64,000 nt of DNA from Lumbricus terrestris (GCA_949752735.1 OX457047.1:12837976-12901975), one strand, 5' to 3'. Numbered from the stretch's first letter, positions 22,081 to 34,716 are shown. Made by a program: numbers and translations. The notes: a model not told the origin generated them from the letters alone.

Positions 22081-22602
22081 TTGGTAGGAAGGAAACTTGA
22101 ACGGGTCAATTAGATTTGAGAAATTTTTCAGCTAAGTGATCTCTGACTTTGTATGCCTGTCAGTCTGGTTTCACATTATTAGTTATGTCACTTTCAATAA
22201 AAAAATGTAATCATTTGCTGATTGTCTTCGATGATCTAGCAGTGACAGGGCTCCTGCTTTAAGCTAGATTTACACCGCTCCTATTTATAGACCAGATTTT
22301 TATCGGTCCCAATAATATTATGAGATCAGGTTAACACTAATGTATTTATGAAAACAGATCATGTCGATTCATATAAATATTATGAGAACGGATATAACCT
22401 GTCAAAACGCAGCATCCTATGGCTCCCAAAACAAGCTCAAAGTGAGTGGGCTGATGTAGATCACAAATGAATTGGCAGACATACGTATTGACACAAACAG
22501 ACAAACGGGCAAAGAGACGTACGAATAAACAGACATAAGCTTACACGCAGACTGATAGACAGTAGGGTGTAAGTTGATCTAGTATTTATTTTGATGTCCA
22601 GT

Positions 22603-24769
22603 TAGGGCCCCCAGAAATTTGCGCCCAAAAATTGAAAAAATTGCGCACCAAAAACGATAAATTTGCGCGAATTTTACGCAAGTTAAAAAATCAAAATGTT
22701 CACTATATTTTCATTGAATCAGTGTACCAAAGTATCTAACAGTGTTTTTGTCATTTAATGTAAAGCTTTGGCGTTCTAGAAATTAGACAATCAAGCCAAA
22801 AATGCAGTTATAAAGTTCCTATAACCATAAGATTAATGTATTCAGACGATCGCAAATAATTTGAATTTTGCAAAAATTTACGCCCACCGAAATCTACGCT
22901 CATTACAAATGTAGCTTCAAAATAGTATTATATAGGGGAGAGTCGCCATGAATGGACCACCTAAGGTAAACTTAGGTTTACTGCATAAATGCTACTGAAT
23001 TTCCAAAAGGAAAGCATGCCCTATGCTTGGTTGATTGTTCATCTATGTTATTAATAAGCAAAAGACAGAAAATATTCGTGGATTTATGAGAAATAACTAA
23101 ACAAATCTGTACCCCTAAAAAGTCCAATCAAGGCAACCTGCTTCCTTGAATGGACCGCATGGTGTCCTTGATTGGACCATTTGCCATGAATGGGACACAA
23201 TATTTTAAAGACTTTTAAAAGGTAATTTTACCCAAAAAGCAAGGGAAACGCTTTAGAACACTTAGTGTCTAACCATACAGTTAAAAATATCAATGCACAA
23301 TTGGAGTAGCTGAAATCAACTTAATATATGACTGGCATAGCCTCTGCCTGCAGACAAATTAGGAGTACTTTGCCATAATAACCAGTGCAGGTCTAAATAT
23401 AGACTATATAGACCTCTATATAGTGAAATTATATGGCCTAGCTAATACTGGGAATAAATGATTGTGAAGTCTTACATTAGTACTCCGTTAAATCTATTTG
23501 AGTATATCTAATACAAGAAGAATTGCACGCAGTTCGCACAGAGGAACATTATTTTCATCTATAATAGCAGTGTATTGCTTCAGAGCAACTGTTATGAAAC
23601 TACTAAGCCTACAACTGACATTTATTGCATATTTTGAAATTATTCGTTCTATGCTTGTCAAAGGCATCGCCAAATCCCATGCCACACTGTCGACTATTGT
23701 TCGATAAAACATACGCCAAAAGAGGGTATTGTAATTGGTTAAAGAATCACAACAGGACATTGCAAGTACCGGTGTCCTTAAATGGACCACGTGCACCCAA
23801 TAACATTGCAAGTACTGGTGTCCTTAAATGGACCGCACCCAAATTATCGGTCCAATTAAGGAGACTTAATGTGGTCCATTTCAGGCAACAAGGACTACTT
23901 CTACTCACACTGCGATAGTTTAACAGGTGTCAGTCTTAGCGCTAAACCGAGTATTGTTGCTTAAACATGAAACCTAGCTATGATTAAAACAAACGTGACT
24001 GCAATTTTTAAAGCTTGTCTAAATTGCCTACACTCATTGTCAGGTAGGGCAAAAATTAGATCAAGACTATGTGAAAAATAGTTTTTACCGCAACTAAATA
24101 AATGCTTAGAATTCCGTAAAACTGATTGCGGCGGTACGATCAATATTCAATCGCGCAAGAATACAACATTTGAAAACGAAGCAAAAAATGCGTCTAGGGT
24201 GTTAAATGGTTGCGGTCCAATTAAGGCAACGGTCCATTTCAGGCAACTCTCCCCTAGCCTATATTATAATGAATCACCAAGTTACACAACGTGCTGAGTA
24301 AGCTTAGGCTACTAGCTTTCCGTCTTTGTGTTCACGCCTGACACCTATAGATTAAACGCGTTCGTTCTGTCATAAGCCGAGACAGCAAGCGACGCTGCTG
24401 TGTGACCGCTTTGAGAAACTTCGTCTAACACATTTTATTGTGTGGCCGTGAAGTTCTGGAATTTTTTATACTATAAGTTTGTGCGTGACTACCAAAAATA
24501 TCGATCTTTAACTAAAAATTCATGTATGATTTCATCACATTCGGCGGACGCCATTTTGATTATCGCACATCGGTCGTCGTTGTTATGTTGAACTGTCATG
24601 GGCCGCGGTGATTTTAAGTCAATCAAAGCCCAATTTAGATAAATTAACAAGATTTTATCAAAATTTGCGCTAAAATCGCGCGGATTGCCAATTTTTGCGC
24701 TGTTGCGCTAAACCTGGAAATTTGCGCAAAAACTGCGCTGCGCAAGATCGCGAATTTCTGGGGGCCCTA
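22603..24769. mobile_element. 2.2-kb inverted-repeat element with 6-bp TSD
   Basis: The ends TAGGGCCCCCAGAAATT (22603) and AATTTCTGGGGGCCCTA (ending 24769) are perfect inverted repeats. They are flanked by TCCAGT on both sides (22597-22602, 24770-24775). Subterminal sequence at both ends is rich in TTGCGC motifs, possible transposase-binding sites. Superfamily unknown. No transposase is visible; the middle is occupied by a second element (22932-24259). Confidence 0.82.
22932..24259. mobile_element. Nested 1.3-kb inverted-repeat element (TAGGGGAGAGT ends)
   Basis: Left end TAGGGGAGAGTCGCC.TGAATGGACC and right end GGTCCATTTCAGGCAACTCTCCCCTA are inverted. Both flank bases are TA, so a TA duplication is possible. 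The block CCTTNAATGGACC, or its complement, recurs at least seven times (about 22945, 23130, 23148, 23171, 23775, 23825, 23850, 24215), as expected of repeated binding sites. A minus-strand frame at 23494-23811 has no recognisable domain. Confidence 0.65.
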
Positions 24770-24854
24770 TCCAGTAGCCTATCCGGTCAACCTATGTAGC
24801 TCCATTTGGGTGATGGAGATGGGTATGAAAATCTGAGATCCATCACTAATTTTG

Positions 24855-25020
24855 CATTACCCTCTCCGAATTGTCCGGTCCAAATTGTGCGGTCCGAATT
24901 CTTCGGTTCCGAATTGTCCGCTCCGAATTGTCCGCTCCAAAAAGTCCAAATTGTCCGCTCCAAATTGTCTGGGTCCGAATTGTCCTCACCAAAATTTTCT
25001 CCGAATTGTCCGGGAACCGA
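24855..25020. repeat. Tandem repeat, 15-20-bp unit (GAATTGTCCGCTCC)
   Basis: About nine degenerate head-to-tail copies of CCGAATTGTCCGCTC-like units. Overlapping open frames on both strands are translations of the repeat, not genes. Confidence 0.85.
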
Positions 25021-25084
25021 CTGACCGTCACTAAATATGACATTTTCAATACTTTTTTATATTATTTTCTAAATCTCTTGTGAC

Positions 25085-26740
25085 GGAAAAACAATAAAGC
25101 AGAAGGGGCGGATAACATCCCAGCTGAAATTCTTAAGAGTCTAGGAGAAAAAGCGACAGGAGAGCTAATAAGATTATGTCAAGACATATATAACACTGGG
25201 AAGTGGCCCAAGGACTTCTTACAGACCATCATGATACCCATAAAGAAGAAGAACAATGCAACAGCTTGTAAGGATTACAGAACAATTAGCTTGCTACCAC
25301 ATGCAGCTAAGGTTATGTTAAAGATACTTACAAAAAGAATACAGGCAAAGGTAGAAGCTGATAAAGGATTAGGAGAGGATCAATTCGGGTTCAGAAAAGG
25401 TCGGGGTACAAGAGACGCCATCGGAGCCCTGAGGGTCTTGACAGAAAGAAGTCTAGAGTATGGGCAAGAGGTTTATATCTGTTTTGTGGACTATGAAAAG
25501 CAGTGGTGTAGTGGGGCGGGGACGCGGGGGGGACGCCGTCCCCCCACTTTTTGCAAAATTCTTCTAAGATTGCACTTTTTGCTACAGTTTCTACATTCAA
25601 TTTCCAGGCGTCCCCCCACTTCAATTTCCAGGCGTCCCCCCACTTCATTTTTTAGGACTACACCACTGAAAAGGCATTTGACAGGGTAGATTGGAGAAAA
25701 CTGATGAGTGCACTGAGACGAAGAGGAGTCGACTGGAAGGACAGAAGGCTTATAGGAAACCTTTACATGAACCAGAAAGTAAAGATAAGAATAGACGGAG
25801 AGTGTTCAGAGGAAGGAGAAATTGGAAGGGGAGTAAGGCAAGGGTGCCCACTATCACCACTTCTTTTCAACATACATGTATATATAGAGGAACTAATGCA
25901 GGAGGCAATGGAAGACACAGAAGAAGGTGTAAAAGTTGGAGGAAGACTTATAAAAGCCTTAAGATTTGCTGACGATCAAGCAATGTTGGCGACGACACAG
26001 GAAGGACTACAGAAGATGATGGACAAATTAAATCTGACCTCAAGGAAATACAACATGAAAATAAACATTGGAAAGACAAAGAGTATGAGGATAAGCCGAG
26101 AAGAGGAGGAAGTAACAGAGAAAATAAACATCAACGGTGAGGAGATGGAACAGGTCAAGAGCTTCTGCTACTTGGGAAGCATGATAACAACAGATGCAAG
26201 GTGCCAAAGCGATATGAAACGAAGAATAGCACTGGGAAAGGAGGCATTCACGAAAAGAGGAGAATTGTTGAGAGGAGGATTAAATAAAGGCTTAAAGAAA
26301 AGACTGGTCAAAACACTGGTGTGGTGTACTGTATGGGTCGGAGACCTGGACTATCAAGAAGGAGGATATTAAGATATTAGAGGCTTTCGAGATGTGGATT
26401 TGGAGAAGGATGGAGAAGGTGAGTTGGATGGAGCATAGAACGAATGAGGAGGTGCTACAAATGGTTGGGGAAAAGCGATCGCTAATAACAACAATAAGAG
26501 AAAGACAAAAGAACTGGGTTGGGCACGTATTAAGAGGAGACTCCCTCCTGAGGGAAATCATAGAGGGGAAAATGGAGGGAAAGAGAGGGAGAGGAAGACC
26601 GCGGCAGATGATGCTGGGATGGATGATGGCCAACGGATACAGCAAACTGAAGGAAAAGGCACAGCACAGAGAGGAGTGGCGTCATTGGAGGTTGGAACCT
26701 GCCGAAGGGCAGAGAACCTAAAGAAGAAGATATCTCATAA
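25085..26740 (+). pseudogene. LINE-C reverse transcriptase, best copy, interrupted
   Basis: Starts inside the RT region (AEGADNIPAEILKSLGEKAT) and runs through MIPIKKKNNATACKDYRTIS, EDQFGFRKGRGTRDAI, motif A split by an insertion (FVDYEK, then AFDRV), GVRQGCPLSPLLFN, FADDQAML, FCYLGSMITTDARC, and the C-terminal RTIRERQ-like part with EGKMEGKRGRGRPRQMML, ending with the hairpin CTGCC-GAAG-GGCAG and an AAG-rich tail. The style is that of animal endonuclease-reverse transcriptase LINEs; the endonuclease is missing by 5' truncation. A frameshift near 26340 separates RT from the C-terminal part. Without the 25501-25672 insertion the RT frame is intact, so this copy is relatively young. Confidence 0.85.
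25501..25672. mobile_element. 172-bp MITE inside the LINE-C reverse transcriptase
   Basis: The ends CAGTGGTGTAGT and ACTACACCACTG are perfect 12-bp inverted repeats. AAAAG (or GAAAAG if the last G is shared) lies on both sides. Removing the insert and one copy restores the codons of RT motif A (DYEK then AFDRV), which confirms the boundaries. Inside are G/C runs and a repeated CAATTTCCAGGCGTCCCCCC block. Superfamily uncertain because the duplication is 5 or 6 bp. Confidence 0.88.
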
Positions 26741-27040
26741 TGTACCCATGTGCGGTGTGTCACTTGGTTTTGTTATTAAACGAATATATACAAAAACTTT
26801 TGTTTAGCAGAATTGTTTTGATATATTTGAATGCTTGTATTTAATGTCATTTTCTTGAAAATCTGTGATCATCCATAGCTAACTCATTTCTGCTGTACAA
26901 ATACTTTTTGCATTGTCCAGTATTCTGATCCATATTTATAGGAAATTTATTGTATCATATTGTTTCATATATTTTCCCATTGTTATTTAAGCAGAGAATT
27001 AATAAAGAAAATCTCAAGTTAGAAATATGTCCCGTTCATC

Positions 27041-28586
27041 GGTGACCCGTCAAAAGAGTGATGACATTTGGGCGCCGCTCTTAAAAGAATATCGCGAACA
27101 ATATTGCGGATGAAATAAATTACTTGAAAAAGAAAAGTGATCCACCACTACATGACTTTAATGTTTAAGGAGATGTATTTGATAAAAAATTATTTGAGAA
27201 TTACAAAGCAAGCAATTTAATGAGAAGTTCAAAATACATTTAGGATGTCTAAACTAGCAATTTCACGAAAGGTTAAAACTACAGTTCTATTCTATTCTAT
27301 TTTGGGATTTATAAAGCGCCTCTCACAGTACAACCTAATCAGAGGCACTCCCAGTGCGAAGAACTCCTGGAAAAAGAAAAGTCTTAAGACAGCGGGTAGA
27401 AAAACTGAAGTCTCCAGATAAAATCTGAGCACGAATAATAGTAGGAACGCCATTCCACAGTAAAGGGCAGACAGAGGCAAAGGCGCGATGTTGGGCTGTG
27501 GCAGTCTGAGATCGTGGTACAAGAAGATCATGGCGGTCTAAAGAGCGGAGAGGACGTCGAACGGTAGCTGAGAAAGGCTTCCTAATAGGATCACAAAGGT
27601 AGCGAGGCGCTTGACCCAAAAACATCTTATAGGTAAGAAAAAGATTTTTTTATATTGAATCCGGGCAGTCAAAGGAAGCCAGTGAAGGTGCTCAGTCATG
27701 AAAGTCGAAATGTGAGAGAAACGAGGGAGGCGGGCAATCAAACGTGCAGAGCATTAAGTACCGATTGGAGAGGAGCCAGGCGGAGTTTAGGTAGGCCAAT
27801 GAGTAACGAGTTACAGTAGTCAATGCGGGAACAGATGAAGGCATGGACCATAGAAGAAAAAATCGATGAAGAGACAGATCGCCTAATGGCACGTAAACGT
27901 CGCAGATGATAGAAGCTGGACCGAGAAATATTAGCAATATGTGCAGAGTAGGAAAGAGTATTGTTAATAGTAACACCCAGGTCACGGACAATTGTCACAA
28001 AAGTAAATTGAGGAAAGTGCTTGGCAAGTAAAATGTAATCAAGCTTGTTAAGCTGTTGACGAGTGCCCAACCAGATCAACTGAGTCTTGGAAGAGTTAAG
28101 ACATATAAACTAGCACATGTAGCCTACCAACAAAGCTGACATGGATGGCTCCAATGTCTAATGAAAATGTTTTCTCAAAAGCAGGTCTACAAACTTATAT
28201 TGCAAGGTTGTGGGCATTTCCTTGTAGATCGTCCAACAAAGCAGTATGTAGAAATAATAGCCATATATCACGTGAGAATGACCTTTCCAACCTATCATGT
28301 TACCACTTTCTAAACTTGGGCGATTTGTTTATTTTAACACTTTTTCCAGGCGCTCGTAGCATGTTGGGTTCTTGTATCAACACAACATGTGTGAAATACT
28401 TAATTTATTAATTGCTCTTTGTCGTGTCATCGTTCAGCTGTTTATTTGCTCATAATATTATCGCCTCTGGACCGACTCTTCATCGATAATATTTCTTTTA
28501 AGAGCGGTGCTCTTCTGTCAACGCTCTTTTGTCGGTCGCGCTTATGTGGGCGCTCTTTTGTCGGTCGCTCTTTTGACGGGTACCCC
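27041..28586. mobile_element. 1.5-kb inverted-repeat element (ACCCGTCAAAAGAG ends) hosting LINE-D
   Basis: The left end GGTGACCCGTCAAAAGAGTG (27041) and right end CGCTCTTTTGACGGGTACCCC (28586) are inverted. The flanks CGTTCATC (27033-27040) and TGTTCATC (28587-28594) form an 8-bp duplication with one mismatch. AGAGCG units are repeated near the right end. No transposase is recognised; the middle holds a LINE-D copy. Confidence 0.78.
27285..28110 (-). pseudogene. LINE-D C-terminal part and 3' end
   Basis: On the minus strand: LDYILLAKHFPQFTF, VRDLGVTINNTLSYSAHI, FYHLRRLRAIRRSV, FICSRIDYCNSLLIGLPKLR, LQSVLNA, then in other frames HWLPLTARIQYK, GQAPRYLCDPIRKPFS, DRHDLLVPRSQTATAQHRAF and LLWNGVP. 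The domain is the RT thumb and C-terminal region of L2/CR1-like LINEs. It ends with the conserved GAGAGGCGCTTTATAAAT and a run of AATAG repeats at 27285-27298. At least three frames, so dead. Confidence 0.85.
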
Positions 28587-28594
28587 TGTTCATC

Positions 28595-29341
28595 ATTCCA
28601 AATGGTTGTGAAACATGTTAAATTCCTCTTTGTATGTCTTTATCATTGCCGCCATCTGCATTCATTAGCACTTCTAGGCAACTTGAACAACTTGAATGTT
28701 GATACTTATACTTCCTCTTTGGTCTTTTCAATCACCATTGTATTGGTTTTCCGTCTTTTTTATGCATTCTCTTACATTTACAAATACGTATACTTTTTAA
28801 AACAAAAGGTGCATGTTTTGTCTTTAATTTCGCAACATGCCATCAACACATATGCAAAATTAAAGACAATATAATATTATACACCTTTATTTAATAGTCT
28901 GTTCATGATGACTGCAGTTCACATGTCCGCTAATGAATGCATGGAGTGAACATCCTGCTTGTTTCAAACCTCCAACATACTGAACTCCTTTGAACTTCGG
29001 TATAATATAATTTTGATGCACTACTCCACCTGAAGAAGATCCAAATAGGAAGAATGCAATCCATCCCAGCTGAACCTGGCAAGATCAATCTGAAACAGTT
29101 GCAAAACCCATAATATTATTTAAAAAAAGTCAAAACCCATATAATAAAATGTAATTACTCATAAAAAATAAATTAGTCAACAGTTCTAAAGAGTGAATAG
29201 TTTTGTATATTATAGTAGTCATCAGTGATCAAATGCTTGACAGCAGAACAATGGTAATTCAAACTTGGAGGCTTAGAATTTAATCCAAAAAGAAACGGAA
29301 ACCACTGATGACGAGAATATGATCGGTTGGAACGGTATAAC
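28595..29341. other. Unassigned stretch
   Basis: I see no gene or clear repeat; the sequence is AT-rich. Open frames such as 28419-28874 begin in the right part of the preceding element and lack any known domain. Confidence 0.35.
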
Positions 29342-29345
29342 ATTA

Positions 29346-32253
29346 GGGTAATTCCATTGTTAGGGACGTGACATTTGCACAAAATCGGGCATGTATTATT
29401 AAAAAAATAGCACCATAATATAATGACTTTCAGTAAAGTCAATGGTTCTTAGCAATTAGGATGAGAAACTCTATAATTATATCTGCCAAATTTTAATCCT
29501 CTGTGATTTTTTTTCACAGAACTGCATGTGTCTGAAAGTGTTGTTAGGGACGTGACAAGCCGCAGACACCACTTCCACGGGCACTTAACAATATAGTAAA
29601 ACTGCTAATTTTAACATTTGAAAATTTCCAAATAAATATGGTTAATACATGGATATGACTAGTATACCTTAAGACCAATAGTTTTTTTAAAATCACTCAT
29701 AAAAAGTTTTTGGCCTGATTTCTTTAAGCGTTAGGGACGTGACAGTTTTTGTTAGGGACATGACGGTGTGCAAATTGCAATATGTGCTGCACTTGAAAAA
29801 TAAATTTTTTATGTTAATAATAGTATTTCTGTGGTGTGAAGTGTATTAGTTTAATGTATTCCACTACATAATATGTTTTACTGTATGTTGAATAAATATT
29901 TTGGTCCACATAGACTGGTGCCAGGCATCGTCCTTTTAATAATCAAAACTTAGATCACCCATACTTTTGCTACCTAGATCCAAAAGCAGGCATGACTTGT
30001 ACAGTTTAGTTACTGTGCTTCAGCCCTACATAGACTAGAACATATATGCAATATTTATGTTTTTCAAAAGAAATCTCCATATATTTAATGACTCGACATT
30101 CAGTAACTATTCAAGTGGTTAATCACTAAGTACGGATCTCTCATACATGTGTCACACGGTCGATCTCATCCTGTGGAAACTTTAAAAGACCATGCTGGTT
30201 TACAGAAATTGGTCCACTTCTTAGAACACACAACATCTCATCTCTGTCAGAAGTAGTTCCTCACTTTGTGACACTTTGTAACAGCCACTTAAGCTGTTTT
30301 GTGATTTCAAGGTAACCATGAAGTCTCTTTCTCCAAATCTGCTTTCAATCTGCTTGTTTATTGTTAAAGTCAGCATTGCCTCCGTGTTCAGTTGCCAAAT
30401 CTCTAACTGTCTATGTTCAGTTGTTTTAGCCATGATGTCTGCACAAAAGAGCCAAATAAATCACAGGCCTAGAGAACAAAGAACCATATACGTTACTGCT
30501 GGATCACAAATTTATTTACATATCAATTTCAATTTTTAAACCATATTTGATAAATTTACATTAATTATATAATCAGATTAAATTTAGACATTGCCCAATT
30601 AAATGGCTATAGCACATGGCTGATAGCACCTAGTAATGCTAGCATCACTGCAATTTTACAGTGTTCTTAAGACTTTGGTTGAACTTGGAGCGCTTCTGAG
30701 TAGTCAACCTTGAAGGGGCACTATATCAAATTGCTGTATTAAATAAAATAAATAATATTCTTGGTATTTTAGTCTTTAAACAAACATTTACAAGTGCAAA
30801 GTTGGGTTTGCTCAGATTGTATGATCCTTAGCAACCATGACATGAGTAACCAGATGATGATAAATTGTATCTACAGTTTCTAACTAAATTTTACTAAACT
30901 ACCGGGTATGTGCCACAAGTCAACAGTTGAAATTCAATGCCAATTGTACCTGCCAACTCAAAGTGGTCTTCTGATTTAAGCACAGTAAGGCAAATTAACA
31001 TTCTACAATTGCACATTGTGCTAATTAACACAATCAGCTATTGAAGTTTCAGTCCATACACCTCTCATATAATTATGTAGTAGTTTCAGTCTTATGACAC
31101 TGATATTAAAGACTATTAGTGTCACCCTCCTCCTTTATCCAGGCTTGGGACTGGCACTTCCAGAATATGAACAGTTGCAGGGTTTGCTCATGCCAAGTGT
31201 AACATTCTGAACTATTGCTTACATAATACTAGAGCTTGGAGTGTTAGATGGATTCAGAAAACATAACGACAGTTTATGACAACAAACGTCATGGCCGTCA
31301 GCATAAATTATTTTTTCATATTTGCAGTTCCTTTGCTTGGAGTATTCACTCACATTGTTCTTGAACTTTATAAAAGGGTATCAATGGAGACAACTGGTGT
31401 TTTAAACTATCAATCGAAAAAATAATACAAGCACAATTAAATTAATTTTGATGTTAAACCAATGCATACATTGTGATTACGGTAAATCTGTTAAATTTAT
31501 TACTACACAGCAATAAATAAATTATTATATAAAATTCTGTAATATAAGATATTTAAATTAGAAAATCTGGCAATAGAATAATCATCTATTGAATGACACA
31601 TTGGTGATTTAATATTATAAAATTTTGATGTTCATGAAAATATTATTAAGAGGCTTCAATGAAAATGTCACGTCCCTAACGCTAATATGTCACGTCCCTA
31701 ACGCTGTATCTATTAAATGAGCAGAATTTTTTTTTTAACTCTACCAAAGTTTAAAGTATTAACCAAGTTAGCATTGTATAAAAATAATCAGAATTATACT
31801 TTTAGTCTAGTGCGATTGAGGTAAACTATTACGAAAAACGTTAGGGACGTGACAACGACATTCTGAAAAATGCATAGTTTGTTCAGAGTCATGCTGTGAT
31901 AAAACGGTTCATTATAGAGACATAATTTTTTCAGTGTTTCAAAGAGAATTGAACACTGGTGCAGGATATATGTTTAAGATGCTTAAATTGTGCAGTCTGC
32001 TTTGACTGTGGTGCCTATGCACTTCATCAATTTCTCATAAAAAATCGGTGAAATTTATAGTTTTGCGTATCTCTGCAATTTTGTGAATCTGAGCTCTCTC
32101 TCTCTCTCTGTATCTCGAGAATCAAGAAATGCTACCTAAAAAACTTTTCACAGGTGAACTACAAGCATCATACTGTTAAAATATGAAGACAGCCAAAGCC
32201 TATACTGAATTTTATTTTTGGAGGTATGTGTCCCTGTTCTCATGGAATTGCCC
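29346..32253. mobile_element. 2.9-kb inverted-repeat element with GTTAGGGACGTGACA motifs
   Basis: The ends GGGTAATTCCAT (29346) and ATGGAATTGCCC (ending 32253) are inverted with one mismatch, and ATTA lies on both sides (29342-29345, 32254-32257). The 15-mer GTTAGGGACGTGACA or a close variant recurs at about 29360, 29543, 29731 and 29751 in one orientation, at 31667 and 31689 in the other, and at 31840. These cluster within about 0.6 kb of the ends, as expected for transposase-binding sites. The interior (29800-31650) is AT-rich with no recognisable domain. Confidence 0.7.
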
Positions 32254-32316
32254 ATTAGCGACTCTTTCTGGTTCACTGGGCATTGTATTGCAACCTCTAT
32301 ATGACATCATTAAATA

Positions 32317-32426
<110 letters not shown>

Positions 32427-32824
32427 GAAGCTATTACAACCATAATATTTGAACTTCTCATGGTTGTTGGAAAAGGGCAACACCTGGACATAGCCCAAAC
32501 TTCTCTACCACCTTCAATTCTATTAAGTTAATTTTTTTCTGAATCAACAAAATACAATTATGGCCGAGAACATAATGATCAACATTCAACTTCAACTTTT
32601 ACAAAACCCATAATTTTAATTACTAATTTTAATTAGTTGTGGTTATCAAGAGAGAGATCCACAAGCTCCTATATAGGGCCACCGAGTAATTATAAAAATA
32701 AAAACACACTAGAGCATGACAGCCAGTTCATACAATTATACAGGAACACAAAGATGATCATGAAAAATTTATTAATAGAAGATAAAGACAAAATCTGAAT
32801 TCAGAGGTAACCATTCCACAGAAA

Positions 32825-33265
32825 TCACGCTCTTGTCCCTTCTATCAGATATTGGACAATTAATCAGTCTCATCTCTACCTCTTAGCGTTTTATGACATT
32901 ACTTCTGCTTTTGACATGGTGGACCATGAGATTTTGCTTCAAAGATTGGAGTTATCCCATGTCCTGTCCGGTATTCCACTTCTCTGCTTTAAACCCTACT
33001 TTACTGACCGCTCGCAGATAGTTGTCTTTGGAGAATCCTGGACTGAGTGGGTTGGGGCTAAGCTTGGTGCTTCCGCAGGCTCGGTGCTTGGCCCCATTCT
33101 GTACATTCTCTTTACTGCTGAATGATCTTCCACCTGCACTGCGGACTAAACTAATGACTTATCAGTCTTTCATTCTTTAAAAACATTTCTTTCCCCGGAG
33201 TTTTCGTGCTGAGAGTGCCTCTGAATGGTCATTCTGCGAGAGGCACTATATAAATGCATAGATAC
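32825..33265 (+). pseudogene. LINE-D-like fragment: RT motif remnants joined to a 3' end
   Basis: Frames show RNHSTEITLL, then DITSAFDMVDHEILLQRL-like RT motif A, then SAGSVLGPILYILFTAE (motif B), and after a deletion the 3' end with GAGAGGCACTATATAAATGC. The segment between motif B and the 3' end is missing. Several frames, so dead. Confidence 0.7.
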
Positions 33266-33911
33266 GATCAGTCTTCGAATATCCGTAACCTGGGTGTCAC
33301 ACTTGACTCCTCCCTCATGTTTAAGGAGCACAGTCATAATTATCTAACCTGACCCGCTCTTGCTTTTTTCAACTGAGGCGGCTCAGAGCCATCAGATGAT
33401 CAGTCTATTCTTCTATCTTTACTACTATAGTTCACGCTTAAGACTACTGCAACTCACTTCTCATGGACCTCCTGAAGTAACGTCTTTCTCCCATTCATTC
33501 AGTCTTGCTTCGGCTAGGTTCATAGCTTGACTCCCTCGCTTTGCCCATATTTCTACATATATGCTTGAAGTATTGCACTGTCTATCTATCACTTCACGCA
33601 TTCAATACAAGATCCTCTGCCTGGTCTCCAAAGCACAGCTGGGAAATGCTCCATAAATACTTCTCAAACTATATGCAAAAACCCTCATCTGCATCTTCAT
33701 CTCGCTCAATGCGTTCTGCAAATCGTCTTGATCTTTTTGTTTCCAGGACTAAGACTGCTCTTGCCCAATATCGGGCGTTTGCTATGGTTAGTCTCTCCAT
33801 TTGGAATGGCCTTCCTCCATCATTACGGGTTAAACAAATGACTCGTTTTTCCTCATCAGTCTCTTGATCTTTAAAAACATTTCTTTTCCCCCGGAGTTTT
33901 TCATGCTCTGT
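33266..33911 (+). pseudogene. LINE-D-like C-terminal fragment
   Basis: A second fragment lies directly downstream: GCHT..., LRRLRAIR, DYCNSLLMDLLK, then SSSRSMRSANRLDLFVSRTK, TALAQYRAFAMVSLSIWNGL and a last block SLKTFLFPRSFSC. It matches the LINE-D C-terminus at 27.3-28.1 kb with stops. It abuts a LINE-C fragment at 33912. Confidence 0.7.
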
Positions 33912-34195
33912 GCTAACGATGGTGGAGAGGAAAGAGCAATAATCGCCACAATAAGGAAAAGACAAAGAAACTGGATTGGTCACATACTGATAGGACACAC
34001 CCTTATGAGGGAAATAATAGAGGGAAGAATGGAGGGACGAAATGGTAGAGGAAGAGTGGAAGACCTAGACAGAAGCTTCTGCACTGGATGATGTGGGATG
34101 GATATGGATAGCTAAAAGAGGAGGCTAAACAACAAGAGGAGTGGTGCCACCGAACGTACGAACCTGCCAACTGGCAGAGAACGTCATGATGATGA
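33912..34195 (+). pseudogene. LINE-C C-terminal fragment
   Basis: ERAIIATIRKRQRNWIGHIL, TLMREIIEGRMEGRNGRGR, then a frameshift, EEWCH..., and the terminal hairpin CTGCC-AACT-GGCAG with AGAACG and a GATGAT-type tail. Homologous to 26470-26720 and 13660-13925. Confidence 0.8.
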
Positions 34196-34434
34196 TAGAG
34201 TAGGAATGAACATCGGAGTCACGGAAGAGGAGCTGTCTATAAATTACTGCTTATTAAATTGTGCTTGTGAAGTTGTGACAATATATAAACTCACCTATCT
34301 GTGCCATCCTAATTTGTTCAAATTTTAGTAACTTAAATTCCATAAATAATTGACTAGCATGAGAACCATAAGGAACACCAGCCACATTTATAACAAATGG
34401 CACATTTATGTAGAATTTTTAGCATTTGTAGATT

Positions 34435-34592
34435 AGATTTAATTAGGCGCCCTTGTAGCGGCATGGCTGTGTTACGGCGCCATATAAATCGTCATTGCTA
34501 TTATTATTATTATAATTATTATTATTATTATTATTATTATGCTTGCACTTATTATTATTATCATTTTTATTATTATTATTGTTATTGAAAGG
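34435..34592 (+). repeat. LINE 3' end with long (ATT)n tail
   Basis: AGGCGCCCTTGTAGCGGCAT, then GGCGCCATATAAATCGTCAT, is the usual 3' end of an L2-like LINE. It is followed by an ATT/TTA run at 34496-34588. The LINE-R copy 1 terminates directly in this run, so the tract probably served as its insertion target. Confidence 0.6.
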
Positions 34593-34716
34593 TTACCCCT
34601 TTTCCAAAGTGGGCATCGCGTTAATGAAAGAGCCCGTGAAGGCCACAGTGTTAAAGCGCTGAATAGTAATTGATAGTCTTTGGAAGAGGAAGGACGTCTC
34701 CCTCAGATCGTCCGAC

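Noticed and set aside
24855..25020. CRISPR-like short repeats
   Set aside because: Degenerate head-to-tail minisatellite without spacers; animal genome.
29346..32253. Telomere-like repeats (TTAGGG inside GTTAGGGACGTGACA)
   Set aside because: The hexamer is only part of a longer conserved 15-mer and is never tandem.
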